NCBI GenBank assembly: GCA_949358305.1
Contig: OX442314.1
Location: 38,847,211 to 38,911,210, forward strand
Origin: Strigamia acuminata
Lineage: Eukaryota > Arthropoda > Chilopoda > Geophilomorpha > Linotaeniidae
DNA length: 64,000 bases
Reading direction: 5' to 3'
Made by a program: the position numbers and the translations under genes. The notes beneath the pieces are model-generated. The model had not been told where the DNA came from, did not search any database, and saw only the letters and a program-made list of their open reading frames with translations. Position 1 is the stretch's first letter, and every line of letters begins with the position of its first letter. Below are positions 30,054 to 39,538 of the stretch, piece by piece.

Positions 30054-30235
30054 AGAAACGGTAGCAAAAACTCACACGAATGGAAAATAGGCCTGCACTG
30101 GATGAGCGGGCAGCGTGGTGGACCGCGTGGTCGGAGGCCGGAAATGGTTGAAAAAGTCACAAAAAAGGCACAAAAACGCCAAAAAAGTTACTGCACTTGA
30201 AGTTGTGTGGTTTCGAATCGCACCTCGTCTTCAAT

Positions 30236-30455
30236 TGAAGTGTTTGTAGAATCGGATTGTATTGATGTTGCTGGATATTGTTGGATTTTAAGTTAGACAC
30301 GAGGTACGGGAATATTTGCATAAGTGTTTTATTAATCAAAAAGTACAGGTGGCGCTGTACACGATCTCGCGACGTCGCGGGAACGCGACGTGCATGACGT
30401 GCGCCACAAAACAATCAAATGAACACATGAAAGAATTGGAGTGACGAACACTCCA
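30236..30455 (-). repeat. 5' LTR of the pol-less LTR element
   Basis: 220 bp, same termini as its partner. The adjacent interior 'tgaagacgaggtgcgattcgaa' looks like complement of a tRNA 3' arm including the TTCGA loop, so the primer site may begin within or at the LTR edge. Confidence 0.88.
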
Positions 30456-30460
30456 CCGGC

Positions 30461-31645
30461 ATGCAACAAAAGGAGTGGATTTTGTCTAAGAAATGCACAC
30501 CATGAGTTTTGAACTGTACAGTAATTCCAAAATAACCATCCAGAACTAACCTCTAAATTGAGCAGAATGTCCACTTAAGTAAGAAACTGAAAATGCATTT
30601 AGGTGCATTAAAAGGACTTTGCTAGTAAAGGATTTAAGAGGAATGACAGCTCAATTAGATTTATAAAAGGAACAACAAGCCAACCACAAGGATTTCAGAA
30701 GAAATATATTAGTAAGATAGCACAAAACAAGTTCATTGTTGTTTTCCAACAGCAAAAAAAGTTTTCTTGCATTTGTTAATCTTATGAGAATTTTTGCAAC
30801 TCTGGAGAAAGTCATTTTGAAAAAAGTGAAAGCTTCTCAAAGGTTTTACAAATATTTTAGTTTAACACTAGAACAGCTAAACTGGTCAAAAACCCAATGG
30901 GTTTCCAAGTGTGTTTTTTGATGCTTTACATCACAAATCAGCCATCTTAAAGAAGAATAAAAAAAAGATGAAAAGACAAAGAACCACTCCATGGGTCATC
31001 CAGAAAAAAGTGATTACCAACCAAGAGCATTTGATACGATTGATTACAAGCTTGACCATCCTCTGAGCCACTGATTACTTTGAAAATAAAAACCATATTT
31101 CAGAAATCATTTGCCAAACTGAACACTTCATATCATGAAAAAAGGCAAATGTCATTACCAATCACGAAAAATAGCAAATCACGAAAATCCACAAGACAAA
31201 TTCGATTTCAAATAAAAAATTCTAACCAAACTTTGGAAAACTACCAAAAACCACCAAAATGCACCAAAAAGCTCCAAAAAGTGCATCAAATAATATTCTT
31301 GCCAACTAAATACTCAACCGCCACATAACTGAAGAAATACAGAAGAAAATACAATTCGAACTAGGCCTACAGTAGGCTTAAAATGGCACCAAACAATATC
31401 AAAAAAATGGATCATTTAGAAATACGAATTCAAACCTGCTGAGACATTTGCAGAAGTGTAAATCCATGTTTATGAAACCTTTTGGAAATCAAACCCGATT
31501 AAATAACATGAAAAACGAACACAGCATGTCGAATAGCAAAATCTTGCTGTTCACCTCGCCTTGTGCTGATCGAGACGAACGTGACAGATGATTGTTTAGC
31601 GTTCTGCCCATGCGCAGTCCAGCACTGTGTTGACGAAATATACGA
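30461..31645. other. Unassigned AT-rich stretch
   Basis: No coding region, RNA gene or transposon terminus recognised. It contains short 'accaaaa' runs near 31240-31270. Several 60-80 codon frames have no distinguishing features. Confidence 0.35.
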
Positions 31646-33296
31646 AATATAATACCGAATATTCAACCGTTTATTGAATTTCATTTATCCGAATTTTCCG
31701 TTTTCTGGCAGATCCCAGGTTTTCCGTTTACCCGAGCATTCCGGGTTTTCGATAAACCGAGAGTTCTCTATATACAGGCACTGTGGAGAATATACAATTC
31801 ATTCAACAATCGACCATCTACACACGTGTTGCTCGTTTTAAACTAAAATTTTAAAGTTTTCAAATCTTTAAAAATATTTACAACTGTAATTAAAGTACAC
31901 TTTATTTCATTATGGAAAACTGGTATGCCAACTCACAAGCAGACGATGAATTCATTCGATCACTTTTATTCCCAGACTCGGCAACCGACATATCGTCTGG
32001 GACCACGTTTCAATTCGATACAAACGCTACGCAAGTAGTAATCAATGATTTGAAAGAAGCTTTCGAAGAAAATAAAAGCACCCCATTGGAACCATTAGTA
32101 GGTTTACTTCCGGCTCAACCTGACGAACCCACAATTAACTGCGACCAACTGTACAACTATTTGTTTACTGATGGAAACGAACCCTTGGAGAATTTAGTTG
32201 CGGTATCAATCAAACCAACCAATTTAAACACTGAAGTGGTCGACGATTTCTTTTCAATTCCTCAGAGAGAGACACGCAAGCCAGAAGAGCCCATATACGA
32301 AATAGTTTCAATTATCCCAACTAGCTTACCAGAGGAGCCATTATGCGACCCAGTTTCATTTTCTCAGCCAGAAATGCTAGATAATACAGGGCTTGGATCA
32401 GCCGAAGATGAAAATGAAGATGAAGACAACGTTTCAGATTACGAAACGGAACAAACTGTCAATCCAAAACTGAAGAGTCAAAGAGAAAGGCGTGCTATCA
32501 AAGCTCGAACCATCAGATCTGAAATAAAGACGAAGGATGCTGATTTCAAAAGAGAATTCAGTGCAATGGCAGCGAGAATCGAAGAGGCAAAAAAGCGGAA
32601 AGCGGCACTTTTGGAAGATGTGCAGTTCTATGAATTCAAACCTGCGTATAACAAGATCGTTTTGGCAAATCACAAGGAATTAACCCCCTTGACCCGAGGA
32701 ATCGCTGAGCACGAGCAGCCGCCACGGAAAAAACGACGCGTGGGTAAGAGTACTGGGATTTGTTGCTACCACGTATCCGATGGCAAAGTGTCGTTGCAAT
32801 GTTGTCGGAGATGTGACACAGTCCAAACAGAACAAGTGTAAGTTATTAATCATTCATTATTCTTCATTTTAATAGGATGCGTGTCGTTGTCCAGATGACG
32901 TCCTTTCCGAATTATCCAACACAGTAGACAGCTGAACAAATTATCCCGGGCAGTAGTTAAAAAGTAAAAGAATCTTAGAACACCGAATCTAGAGTAAACA
33001 GGGGAATGATGGGCAATTCATTACCAGGGTGGACTAAAAGTCTGATCCGCTCAAATATTTTCTGAGCATGTGCATCTAGGCCAACTTTGACGAAACGATC
33101 GTATAGGAAGTTGGGCGAGAGCAATCTAATGATGTCATCAAATTTGACCTTGAAAACCAAGGTCATTCACTTGCTAACTTCTAAACCAATCAGGTTAGAG
33201 CAAAATTTCCAATTACAAAGTTGTAGAGCACCATCAAATTAGTACTATCCAACTTATCTTAGTCATCTTAAGTTAACTGTTAACCTTTCGCACTAC
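31646..33296 (+). repeat. MENW element copy B (leader, intact ORF, 3' region)
   Basis: Leader 31646-31911 matches copies A and C, including 'cactgtggagaatataca'. The 3' region 32880-33296 matches copy A 25690-26105. A Harbinger remnant follows directly. Confidence 0.7.
31912..32841 (+). CDS. MENW family nuclear-type protein, copy B (intact, function unknown)
   Basis: 309 residues from ATG 31912. The N-terminal half is acidic (DDEFIRSLLFPDS, SAEDENEDEDNVSDYE). Residues about 190-250 are a basic, helical segment (RERRAIKARTIRSEIK ... MAARIEEAKKRKAALLEDV). A PPRKKRRVG motif near 280 is a strong nuclear-localisation candidate. The C-terminus is Cys-rich (CCYHVSDGK ... CCRRC). The layout suggests a transcription-regulator-like or transposon accessory protein, but no family was recognised. 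A possible 40-bp intron (CAA|GTGTAAGT to TTTTAATAG|GAT) would replace the last residue with a Cys-rich tail DACRCPDD ... NTVDS ending at 32935; unspliced, it ends EQV. Confidence 0.65.
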   Translation: MENWYANSQADDEFIRSLLFPDSATDISSGTTFQFDTNATQVVINDLKEAFEENKSTPLEPLVGLLPAQPDEPTINCDQLYNYLFTDGNEPLENLVAVSIKPTNLNTEVVDDFFSIPQRETRKPEEPIYEIVSIIPTSLPEEPLCDPVSFSQPEMLDNTGLGSAEDENEDEDNVSDYETEQTVNPKLKSQRERRAIKARTIRSEIKTKDADFKREFSAMAARIEEAKKRKAALLEDVQFYEFKPAYNKIVLANHKELTPLTRGIAEHEQPPRKKRRVGKSTGICCYHVSDGKVSLQCCRRCDTVQTEQV

Positions 33297-33449
33297 ATAG
33301 TCTAGATAAAACTTGAACTAGCTTAACTCAATCTAGATTTAGCCTAGCCTAGTTGTTGAGCCAAACTGTTCGCACTGTTTTTAGCACTGTTTTTGAGGCT
33401 ATTTCAGACATTACTTAGCAATAGATCCAGGAATAATTAATGCAAAAAA

Positions 33450-34025
33450 ATGGCTGATAAACAAGTCACGATGTTGTTGTCCACACATTTTCAAAAGCAG
33501 TGCATTGTTTTCACGAGATTAAGACTTCAAGTTATTTTACAACTTGTCTTAAATTCGCGAAGGTCTCCAGAATGTTGGTCCTATCCCAAAGCTGGTGAAT
33601 GGTGGTCACTAGCGCAGACTTTCAGCAACAGACGATGGAAGGAAAAATTCAGTGTCTCGGGCAACATATAATTTAAGACATGGCACGATTGGACACTCGT
33701 TTTCGAAAATGTATCAGTTTGAAGAAGCGAGTTGCAATTTCTTTGTACACACTGGCATCAACTGCAGATTGAAAATGCCTTCGGACGATTAAAAGCAAGA
33801 TTTTGATGTTTGAATAAGCGATTAAAATTAAATAATGTTCCTGTATTAATACAGTCATGTTGTGTACTTCATAATATTTGTGAAGATTTAAATGATTCTG
33901 TAGATCCCGCATGGTTAGATGAACCAAATTTAATGTGTGAAAATAATGTAAATTGCATTGTTGGAAACAGAAATCATCCGGCAAAACAAATTAGAAATGC
34001 TCTTGTAAATTATTTTTCTTTGTAA
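33450..34025 (+). pseudogene. PIF/Harbinger transposase remnant B
   Basis: Starts MADKQVTMLLSTHFQKQ, then CWSYPKAGEWWSLAQTF and RRWKEKF as in remnant A, then several frameshifts and stops around 33671-33760. After the same internal-deletion junction it reads IENAFGRLKARF-stop-CLNKRLKLNNVPVLIQSCCVLHNICEDLND, the C-terminal signature of Harbinger transposases, and ends at 34025. The catalytic centre is missing. Confidence 0.8.
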
Positions 34026-34075
34026 CAAAAGTAAAATGAAAAAAACATTAAATAAATAAAAAAAATTGTTTAAAC

Positions 34076-34351
34076 TTATTTATTATTTTGACTATTTAAA
34101 AATTGGCCAAACATTACATTAAATTCTCCTTGTAATTTTACACTGTCCGAGAATAATGTGTTTTGCTCCTTAAATAATGAAACAATTTCTTCGTTTTGCT
34201 TGTTGGTTTCTGCATGCTGCAGTTTTAACTCCTCCAGAATTTCTTGCATGACTAAGTATCATAGTATCTATCATAGTATCTTTTGTTTTCGCTGCCTTTT
34301 TTCTAAATTATCTAAATTTTCTATTTGGTTGACCACTGGCATGGAAGACAT
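34076..34351 (-). pseudogene. PIF/Harbinger accessory (Myb/SANT-type) protein remnant
   Basis: Minus-strand pieces: MSSMPVVNQIENLDNLEKRQRK near the right end and, in a different frame, a C-terminal coiled-coil tail (EILEELKLQHAETNKQNEEI ... FLNSQNNK) ending at 34076. Tails of this sort are usual in the Myb/SANT-like partner protein of Harbinger transposases. The N-terminal trihelix region is missing and the frame is broken. Confidence 0.55.
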
Positions 34352-34445
34352 GTTTGTTTTGTTTGACCAATAATGGCGATGCATTATGGGTACCATGACA
34401 TCACAAGCTAGATTATTTTATCTAGTTTCAAAACTGATAAGCTAG

Positions 34446-34545
34446 CTTGTCGGAGATGTGTTACAGTTCAAACAGAACAAGTTTAAGTTATTAATCATTA
34501 CAGTATTCTTCATTTTAATAGGATGCGTGTCGTTGTCCAGATGAG
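34446..34545 (+). repeat. MENW element fragment D
   Basis: 'tgtcggagatgtgttacagttcaaacag' to 'gtcgttgtccagatgagc' corresponds to the C-terminal coding part, putative intron and second exon of the MENW gene. It begins abruptly at the right edge of Harbinger remnant B. Confidence 0.65.
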
Positions 34546-34953
34546 CGCAGCTCCAACGGGAGGTCATTCCATTTAGAGAAACAACGATACGGGAACGATT
34601 TGGCCAGTTAAGTTGACATGTGCGTGATTCACAAAGCACAATGTTATTTATTTTTGTATAGAAAATGTTGGACATTTAAAATACATTAAAATACGACGTG
34701 CATGAATGAATAATACGACGTGCATAAATAAAACGTTTAAAAATTCATTATTTTTGATATTTATTTCTGAAATTTGTCCACATTTTTTATATTTCTTAAA
34801 AATTGCTTACACTGTATGTTTAGATCGTGTTTTAATTCTAATTTCGGGGTATTTAAATCTCAAATCTTGAAACTGGAACGTTTTAAAATCTACACCAATC
34901 AGAGAGACCCACGAAAACCTACAAGTTCCGTATGAAATTCGTTCCACTTTGAC

Positions 34954-34960
34954 TATATAG
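34954..34960 (+). promoter_or_regulatory. TATA box of SNW1
   Basis: TATATAG lies 54 bp before the SNW1 ATG (35014). Confidence 0.5.
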
Positions 34961-35013
34961 ACAGCAGAAAGTACAGCTACCGGTAGTATACACAGTCCAG
35001 ACTTAATTTAACA

Positions 35014-36609
35014 ATGTCGCTACTACGACATTTACTACCCCTTCCCATCAACCCGACAAATGAAAAAACAACCGAAACCGTCAAACCTTCGACGGAAATT
35101 CGCACAACCCGGACCACCGTTCCGTCCTACGGCAACCGCAAGTCATGGCATCCGCGAACACCGCAAGACTTTGCAGATGGAGGCGCATTTCCGGAAATCC
35201 AAACGCCCCAATTCCCGCTCGAAATGGGCCAAAAAGCCGGCAACAAATCCAACGCAGTCGCCATCCAACTCGACGCCGAAGGAAGGATCAAATACGACGC
35301 GCTAGCGCGACGAGGCCACCACAAAGACAAGATAGTCTACTCCAAATTCACCGACCTCCTGCCCCAAGAACTGACCCAAGACGACGACGCCAGCATCCAA
35401 AAGCCCAGCGAAGACGAGACGGAAGCGTTGACGGAAAAAACCCGTCTCGCCCTGGAAAAAATCACGAGCTGCAAAATAGCGGCGGCGATGCCAGTCAGGG
35501 CCGTGGACAGACGTGCGGACGCCAAATACTTCCGGTACACGCCATCGCAGGGCGAAGACAACGGCGGCAAACCTCGCGTCATTCGGATGGTCGAAGCCCA
35601 ACGAGACCCGATGGAACCTGCGCGGTTCATCCTGAATAAGAAGATCCCGCGCGGCCCGCCGTCGCCGCCCGCCCCCGTCATGCACTCGCCGCCCCGCCGA
35701 GTGACGGCGAAAGAGCAAACCGATTGGAAAATTCCGCCGTGCATCTCGAATTGGAAGAACGCGCACGGCTACGTGGTCCCGCTGGACAAACGGATCGTCG
35801 CGGACGGCCGGGGATTGCAGCAAGTGCACATCAACGAGAATTTTGCTAAACTTGCCGAAGCGCTGTACATTGCGGATCGGAAGGCGCGCGAAGGGATCGA
35901 GATGCGCGCGCAGCTGGAGAAGCAATTGGCGAATAAAGAAAAGGAGAAGAAGGAGCAGCATTTGCGGGAATTGGCGACGAAAGCGCGAAACGAACGAGCG
36001 GGATTGAGGGATCTAGCGCCGCAAGTCGATAACGAGGCCGTCGAGCGGGATGAACTGAGAAACGAGCGGCGGAAAGAGCGGCAGCGCGACCGGAATATTC
36101 TGCGAGCGGCGCCGGAGAAGAGAACGAAGTTGCAGCGGCAAAGGGAACGAGACGTGAGCGAAATGATCGCGCTGGGGGTTCCGAATCCCGGGACTGGGGG
36201 AGCTGGAATGCAGTACGACGAGCGCTTGTTTAATCAGAATCAGGGAATTGGGAGTGGGTTCGGCGACGAGGATAGTTATAACGCTTACGATAAGCCGTGG
36301 CGATCGGCCGTTACACAGTCGATATATCGGCCGACGAAGGGTGCGGAGTTTGACGGGGATGATCGGGAGACGATGGAGGAGATTGTGAGGAAGAAATTCG
36401 TTCCGGATAAGGGTTTTGCTGGTGCGGATCGCTCGGGTTGTCGCAGCGGACCGGTGCAGTTTGAGAAGCGGGTGGACGAGGATCCGTTCGGGTTAGATCA
36501 GTTTTTAACGGAGGCCAAGAAATCGGAGGCCAAGAAATCATCGGCGAAAAGAGGATCGGATCAGCGGGATGATGACGGACATTCACGTTCAAAGAGACAT
36601 CGAAATTGA
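35014..36609 (+). CDS. SNW1: SNW domain-containing protein 1 (SKIP/Bx42), splicing factor
   Basis: 531 residues in one exon, close to the 536 of the human protein. The N-terminal PSYGNRKSWHPRTPQDFADGGAFPEI and the SNW domain (about 170-330) containing CISNWKNAHGYVVPLDKR and HINENFAKLAEALYIADRKARE are diagnostic. The charged helical middle (KEKEKKEQHLRE), RDISE-like ERDVSEMIALGVPNP and DPFGLDQFL segments follow family order. The C-terminus ends in a basic KRxR tail. The protein is a core component of activated spliceosomes and a nuclear receptor/Notch coregulator. It is complete and undamaged, with its own TATA box and poly(A) signal. The absence of introns, unlike the other host genes here, raises the possibility of an old retrocopy, but the intact frame argues for function. 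Confidence 0.95.
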   Translation: MSLLRHLLPLPINPTNEKTTETVKPSTEIRTTRTTVPSYGNRKSWHPRTPQDFADGGAFPEIQTPQFPLEMGQKAGNKSNAVAIQLDAEGRIKYDALARRGHHKDKIVYSKFTDLLPQELTQDDDASIQKPSEDETEALTEKTRLALEKITSCKIAAAMPVRAVDRRADAKYFRYTPSQGEDNGGKPRVIRMVEAQRDPMEPARFILNKKIPRGPPSPPAPVMHSPPRRVTAKEQTDWKIPPCISNWKNAHGYVVPLDKRIVADGRGLQQVHINENFAKLAEALYIADRKAREGIEMRAQLEKQLANKEKEKKEQHLRELATKARNERAGLRDLAPQVDNEAVERDELRNERRKERQRDRNILRAAPEKRTKLQRQRERDVSEMIALGVPNPGTGGAGMQYDERLFNQNQGIGSGFGDEDSYNAYDKPWRSAVTQSIYRPTKGAEFDGDDRETMEEIVRKKFVPDKGFAGADRSGCRSGPVQFEKRVDEDPFGLDQFLTEAKKSEAKKSSAKRGSDQRDDDGHSRSKRHRN

Positions 36610-36632
36610 GATTATTTTTTGTGTAATGGCAA

Positions 36633-36649
36633 AATAAATTTTAAATAAA
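36633..36649 (+). terminator. Poly(A) signals of SNW1
   Basis: Two AATAAA hexamers (36633-36638 and 36644-36649) within 40 bp after the stop codon. Confidence 0.65.
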
Positions 36650-37084
36650 ATATCGTCATTTTTATTTACAATAATCTGAATGGTTAAGTTCTATCTTGTG
36701 TGATTCAGTGATTCTCAGTTATAAGAACTATGAAAACATTTAAAGGTTGTATACAACCTGACATGAAGATTACTTACGTCATTATAATTAGACCAACTTT
36801 GCCAAATATTTTATAACTTTTTGACTCCATTGGAGTGCGAAATAAATAAATAAATACAAACACCTAAACACACACATAACACAAGATATAGAATACAAAT
36901 TAATTGAAGTGCTCCTAATCCCATAAAAAAACACTCAACTAAAACCAAAAAAACAAATATTTGAGAAAATGACATCACCAAACCAGAACACAAACACTTA
37001 AAACACGACTTTTGGAATGCAGCTAGTGTTAAATGCGTTTTTGATTTTAAAAAATGCTGCATTTTTACTTACATGAATTGGCCA
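36650..37084. other. Intergenic AT-rich stretch
   Basis: Includes an (aaat)n run at about 36841-36855. Nothing else recognised before the MENW copy C homology starts at about 37085. Confidence 0.4.
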
Positions 37085-38409
37085 TCCCCTGTTTACTCTA
37101 GATTCGGTGTTCTAAGATTCTTTCACTTTTTAACTACTGCCGGGGATGATTTGTTCAACTATCTTCTGTGTTGGATAATTATTAATTCACGAAAGACGTC
37201 ATCTGGACAACGACACGCTTCTTATTAAAATGAAGAATAATGCTTAATAACTTAAACTTGTTCTGTTTGGACTGTGTCACATCTCCGACAACATTGCATC
37301 GACACTTTGCCATCGGATACGTGGTAACAACAAATCCCAGTACTCTTACCCACGCGTCGTTTTTTCCGTGGCGGCTGCTCGTGCTCAGCGATTCCTCGGG
37401 TCAAGGGGGTCAATTCCTTGTGATTTGCCAAAACGATCTTGTTATACGCAGGTTTGAATTCATAGAACTGCACATCTTCCAAAAGTGCCGCTTTCCGCTT
37501 TTTTACCGCTTCGATTCTCGCTGCCATTGCACTGAATTCTCCTTTGAAATTAGCATCCTTTGTCTTTATTTCAGATCTGATGGTTCGAGCTTTGACAGCA
37601 CGCCTTTCTCTTTGACCTTTTAGTTTCGGATTGACAGTTTGTTCCGTTTTGCTATCACTATTTTCAGGCACGTAATCTGAAACGTAGTTTTTATCTTCAT
37701 TTTCATCTTCGGCTGATCCAAGCCCTGTATTATCTAGCATTTCTGGCTGAGAAAATGAAACTAGGTCGCATAATGGCTTCTCTGGTAAGCTAGTTGGGAT
37801 AATTGAAACTATTTCGTATATGGGCTCTTCTGGCTTGCTTGTCTCTCTCTGAGGAATTGAAAAGAAATCGTCGACCACTTCAGAGTTTAAATTGGTTGGT
37901 TCGATTGATACCGCAACTAAATTCTCTAAGGGCTCGTTTTCATCAGTAAACAAATAGTTGTACAGTTGGTCGCAGTTAATTGTGGGTTCGTCAGGTTGAG
38001 CCGGAAGTAAACCTACTAATGGTTCCAATGGGGTGCTTTTATTTTCTTCGAAAGCTTCTTTCAAATCATTGATTACTACTTGCGTAGCGTTTGTATCGAA
38101 TTGAAACGTGGTCCCAGACGATATGTCGGTTGCCGAGTCTGGGAATAAAAATGATCGAATGAATTCATCGTCTGCTTGTGAGTTGGCATACCAGTTTTCC
38201 ATAATGAAATAAAGTGTACTTTAATACAGTTGTAAATATTTGTAAAGATTTAAAAACTTTAAAATTTTAGTTTAAAACGAGCAACACGTGTGTAAATAGT
38301 CGATTGTTGAATGAATTGTATATTCTCCACAGTGCCTGTATATAGAGAACTCTCGGTTTATCGAAAACCCGGAATGCTCGAGTGAACGGAAAACCCGGAA
38401 TCCGCCAGA
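37085..38409 (-). repeat. MENW element copy C (inverted)
   Basis: Same leader, ORF and 3' region as copy B, on the opposite strand. The leader is truncated at 'ggattccgggttttccgttc', where the satellite of the tandem array begins (38404-38410). Confidence 0.75.
37252..38202 (-). CDS. MENW family nuclear-type protein, copy C (intact, function unknown)
   Basis: 316 residues, about 90% identical to copy B by eye. It keeps the same N-terminus, acidic region, basic helix, PPRKKRRVG motif and Cys-rich end (CCRRC ... EQV). It retains seven extra residues (VPENSDS) in the acidic region that copy A also has and copy B lacks. The intact frame in two of three copies, with mostly conservative changes, suggests past or present constraint. 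The second-exon equivalent downstream (acceptor region 'aataag') is changed compared with copy B, which weakens the splice model for this copy. Confidence 0.65.
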   Translation of the reverse strand: MENWYANSQADDEFIRSFLFPDSATDISSGTTFQFDTNATQVVINDLKEAFEENKSTPLEPLVGLLPAQPDEPTINCDQLYNYLFTDENEPLENLVAVSIEPTNLNSEVVDDFFSIPQRETSKPEEPIYEIVSIIPTSLPEKPLCDLVSFSQPEMLDNTGLGSAEDENEDKNYVSDYVPENSDSKTEQTVNPKLKGQRERRAVKARTIRSEIKTKDANFKGEFSAMAARIEAVKKRKAALLEDVQFYEFKPAYNKIVLANHKELTPLTRGIAEHEQPPRKKRRVGKSTGICCYHVSDGKVSMQCCRRCDTVQTEQV

Positions 38410-38818
38410 ACAAATTTTGACAAATTTTGACATATTTTGACATATTTTGACAAATTTTGAGAAATTTATCTCAAATTTGAGAAAAATTTGTCAAAATTTG
38501 TCAAAATTTGAGAAAAATTTGAGAAACAGTTGAGAAAAAGTTGAGAAAAAGTTGAGAAGAATTTGAGAAGAATTTGAGAAGAATTTGAGAAAAATTTGAG
38601 AAAAATTTTGACATATTTTGACAAATTTTGAGAAATTTTTCTCAAATTTTGACAAATTTTTCTCAAATTTGACAAATTTTGACAAATTTTGACATATTTT
38701 GAGAAATTTTTCTCAAATTTGACAAATTTTTCTCAAATTTTGACATATTTTGACATATTTTGACTAATTTTGAGAAATTTTTCTCAAATTTGTCAAAATT
38801 TGAGAAAAAGTTGAGAAT
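38410..38818. repeat. Satellite, partial, left edge of array
   Basis: Short tandem motifs TTTGAGAAAAA, TTTTGACAAAT and TTTTGACATA. Equivalent to 42558-42966 of the next unit, but with one fewer 'ttgagaaaaag' repeat. Confidence 0.8.
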
Positions 38819-39046
38819 TTGTAGTTAAATAAATACAAAATTTTATTCCTACTTCAATTTTCCATTTGGCAAATTTTATTACCGTCAAACAAACAATTCT
38901 GTTGATAGTATAGTAGGAATTCTAGTACGAACAAGGCTGCCGATCGCGCTCAACAATCACAAAATGCATAATGGCTGCCTCGCTCCTCGGTCCTCACTCG
39001 ACCAGCTCTCAACAACAAATGGCACAATCCTGTCTGTGCACAACAT

Positions 39047-39074
39047 CTTTATATAGACTACACTATATATACCC
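39047..39074 (-). promoter_or_regulatory. TATA-containing promoter-like block, unit 1
   Basis: On the minus strand GGTATATATAG and TATATAAAG are followed by 'ttgtgccatttg', a layout matching the block at 58320-58345 that precedes the chimeric ORF. Identical blocks recur at 43195-43222, 47343-47370, 51491-51518 and 55639-55666. In units 2-5 it points through the satellite toward the ZNF292/RLF-like frame of the preceding unit. Confidence 0.45.
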
Positions 39075-39504
39075 ACTACTGGGATATATACAGACCTATA
39101 CCTATATATTAATAAATATAATGTTTTGTACTGAAGTGCAAATAAGTAGGCTTAAATTTAGCATTGAATTCAATGTTAATCGCGGAACAAGTAGCACAAA
39201 TGACGTTTTTCATTCAGCTCCATCATCACAGATCATCACCTCAGCTTCAGCTGTATTGCTGTATTTGCTCGCCAGAGTGCGTCGTTATGTATTTACACAT
39301 CCAGTCTCCATAGAGAAACTAAAACCAATGCTGTTGCTGGCAATGTTGGATGCGTTGGTTAGGCACGTTGCGAACCAATTCGCCACCAATTCTGCACTCT
39401 AATTCCTTCATTTTCTTCTTTTATTTTAGGCAATGTGACGAGTGCTCGTGTACTTCTACCGGTATTTCATTATCATTTCGTGTATTTCATTCTGATCGAT
39501 GATC

Positions 39505-39538
39505 GTGTGAGTGTGTGTGTGTGTGTGTGTGTGTTGTG
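39505..39538. repeat. (GT)n microsatellite, repeated in each unit
   Basis: About 14 GT repeats; copies at 43653, 47801, 51949 and 56097 have the same visible length. Confidence 0.85.

Larger units (their letters stand above)
28547..30455 (-). mobile_element. Short LTR retrotransposon lacking pol
   Basis: LTRs at 28547-28773 (227 bp) and 30236-30455 (220 bp) differ by a 7-bp indel and a few substitutions. A 5-bp target duplication CCGGC is at 28542-28546 and 30456-30460. The interior (1,462 bp) holds only gag on the minus strand. On the coding strand the interior ends ttgaggggatac, a polypurine tract, just before the 3' LTR (28773). Reverse transcriptase and integrase are absent, so mobility would depend on a full-length relative. 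Confidence 0.9.
33297..34445 (+). mobile_element. PIF/Harbinger remnant B with both genes
   Basis: Contains a transposase remnant (plus strand) and, convergent to it, the remnant of the Harbinger accessory protein (minus strand), the standard two-gene layout. Both are internally deleted. Candidate ends share 'ctagataaaa...ctagctt' in inverted orientation (about 33300 and 34410-34445). Exact termini and the 3-bp target duplication are not resolved. Confidence 0.65.

Noticed and set aside
35302-35961. 219-codon minus-strand frame opposite SNW1
   Set aside because: Antisense shadow of a highly conserved coding sequence.
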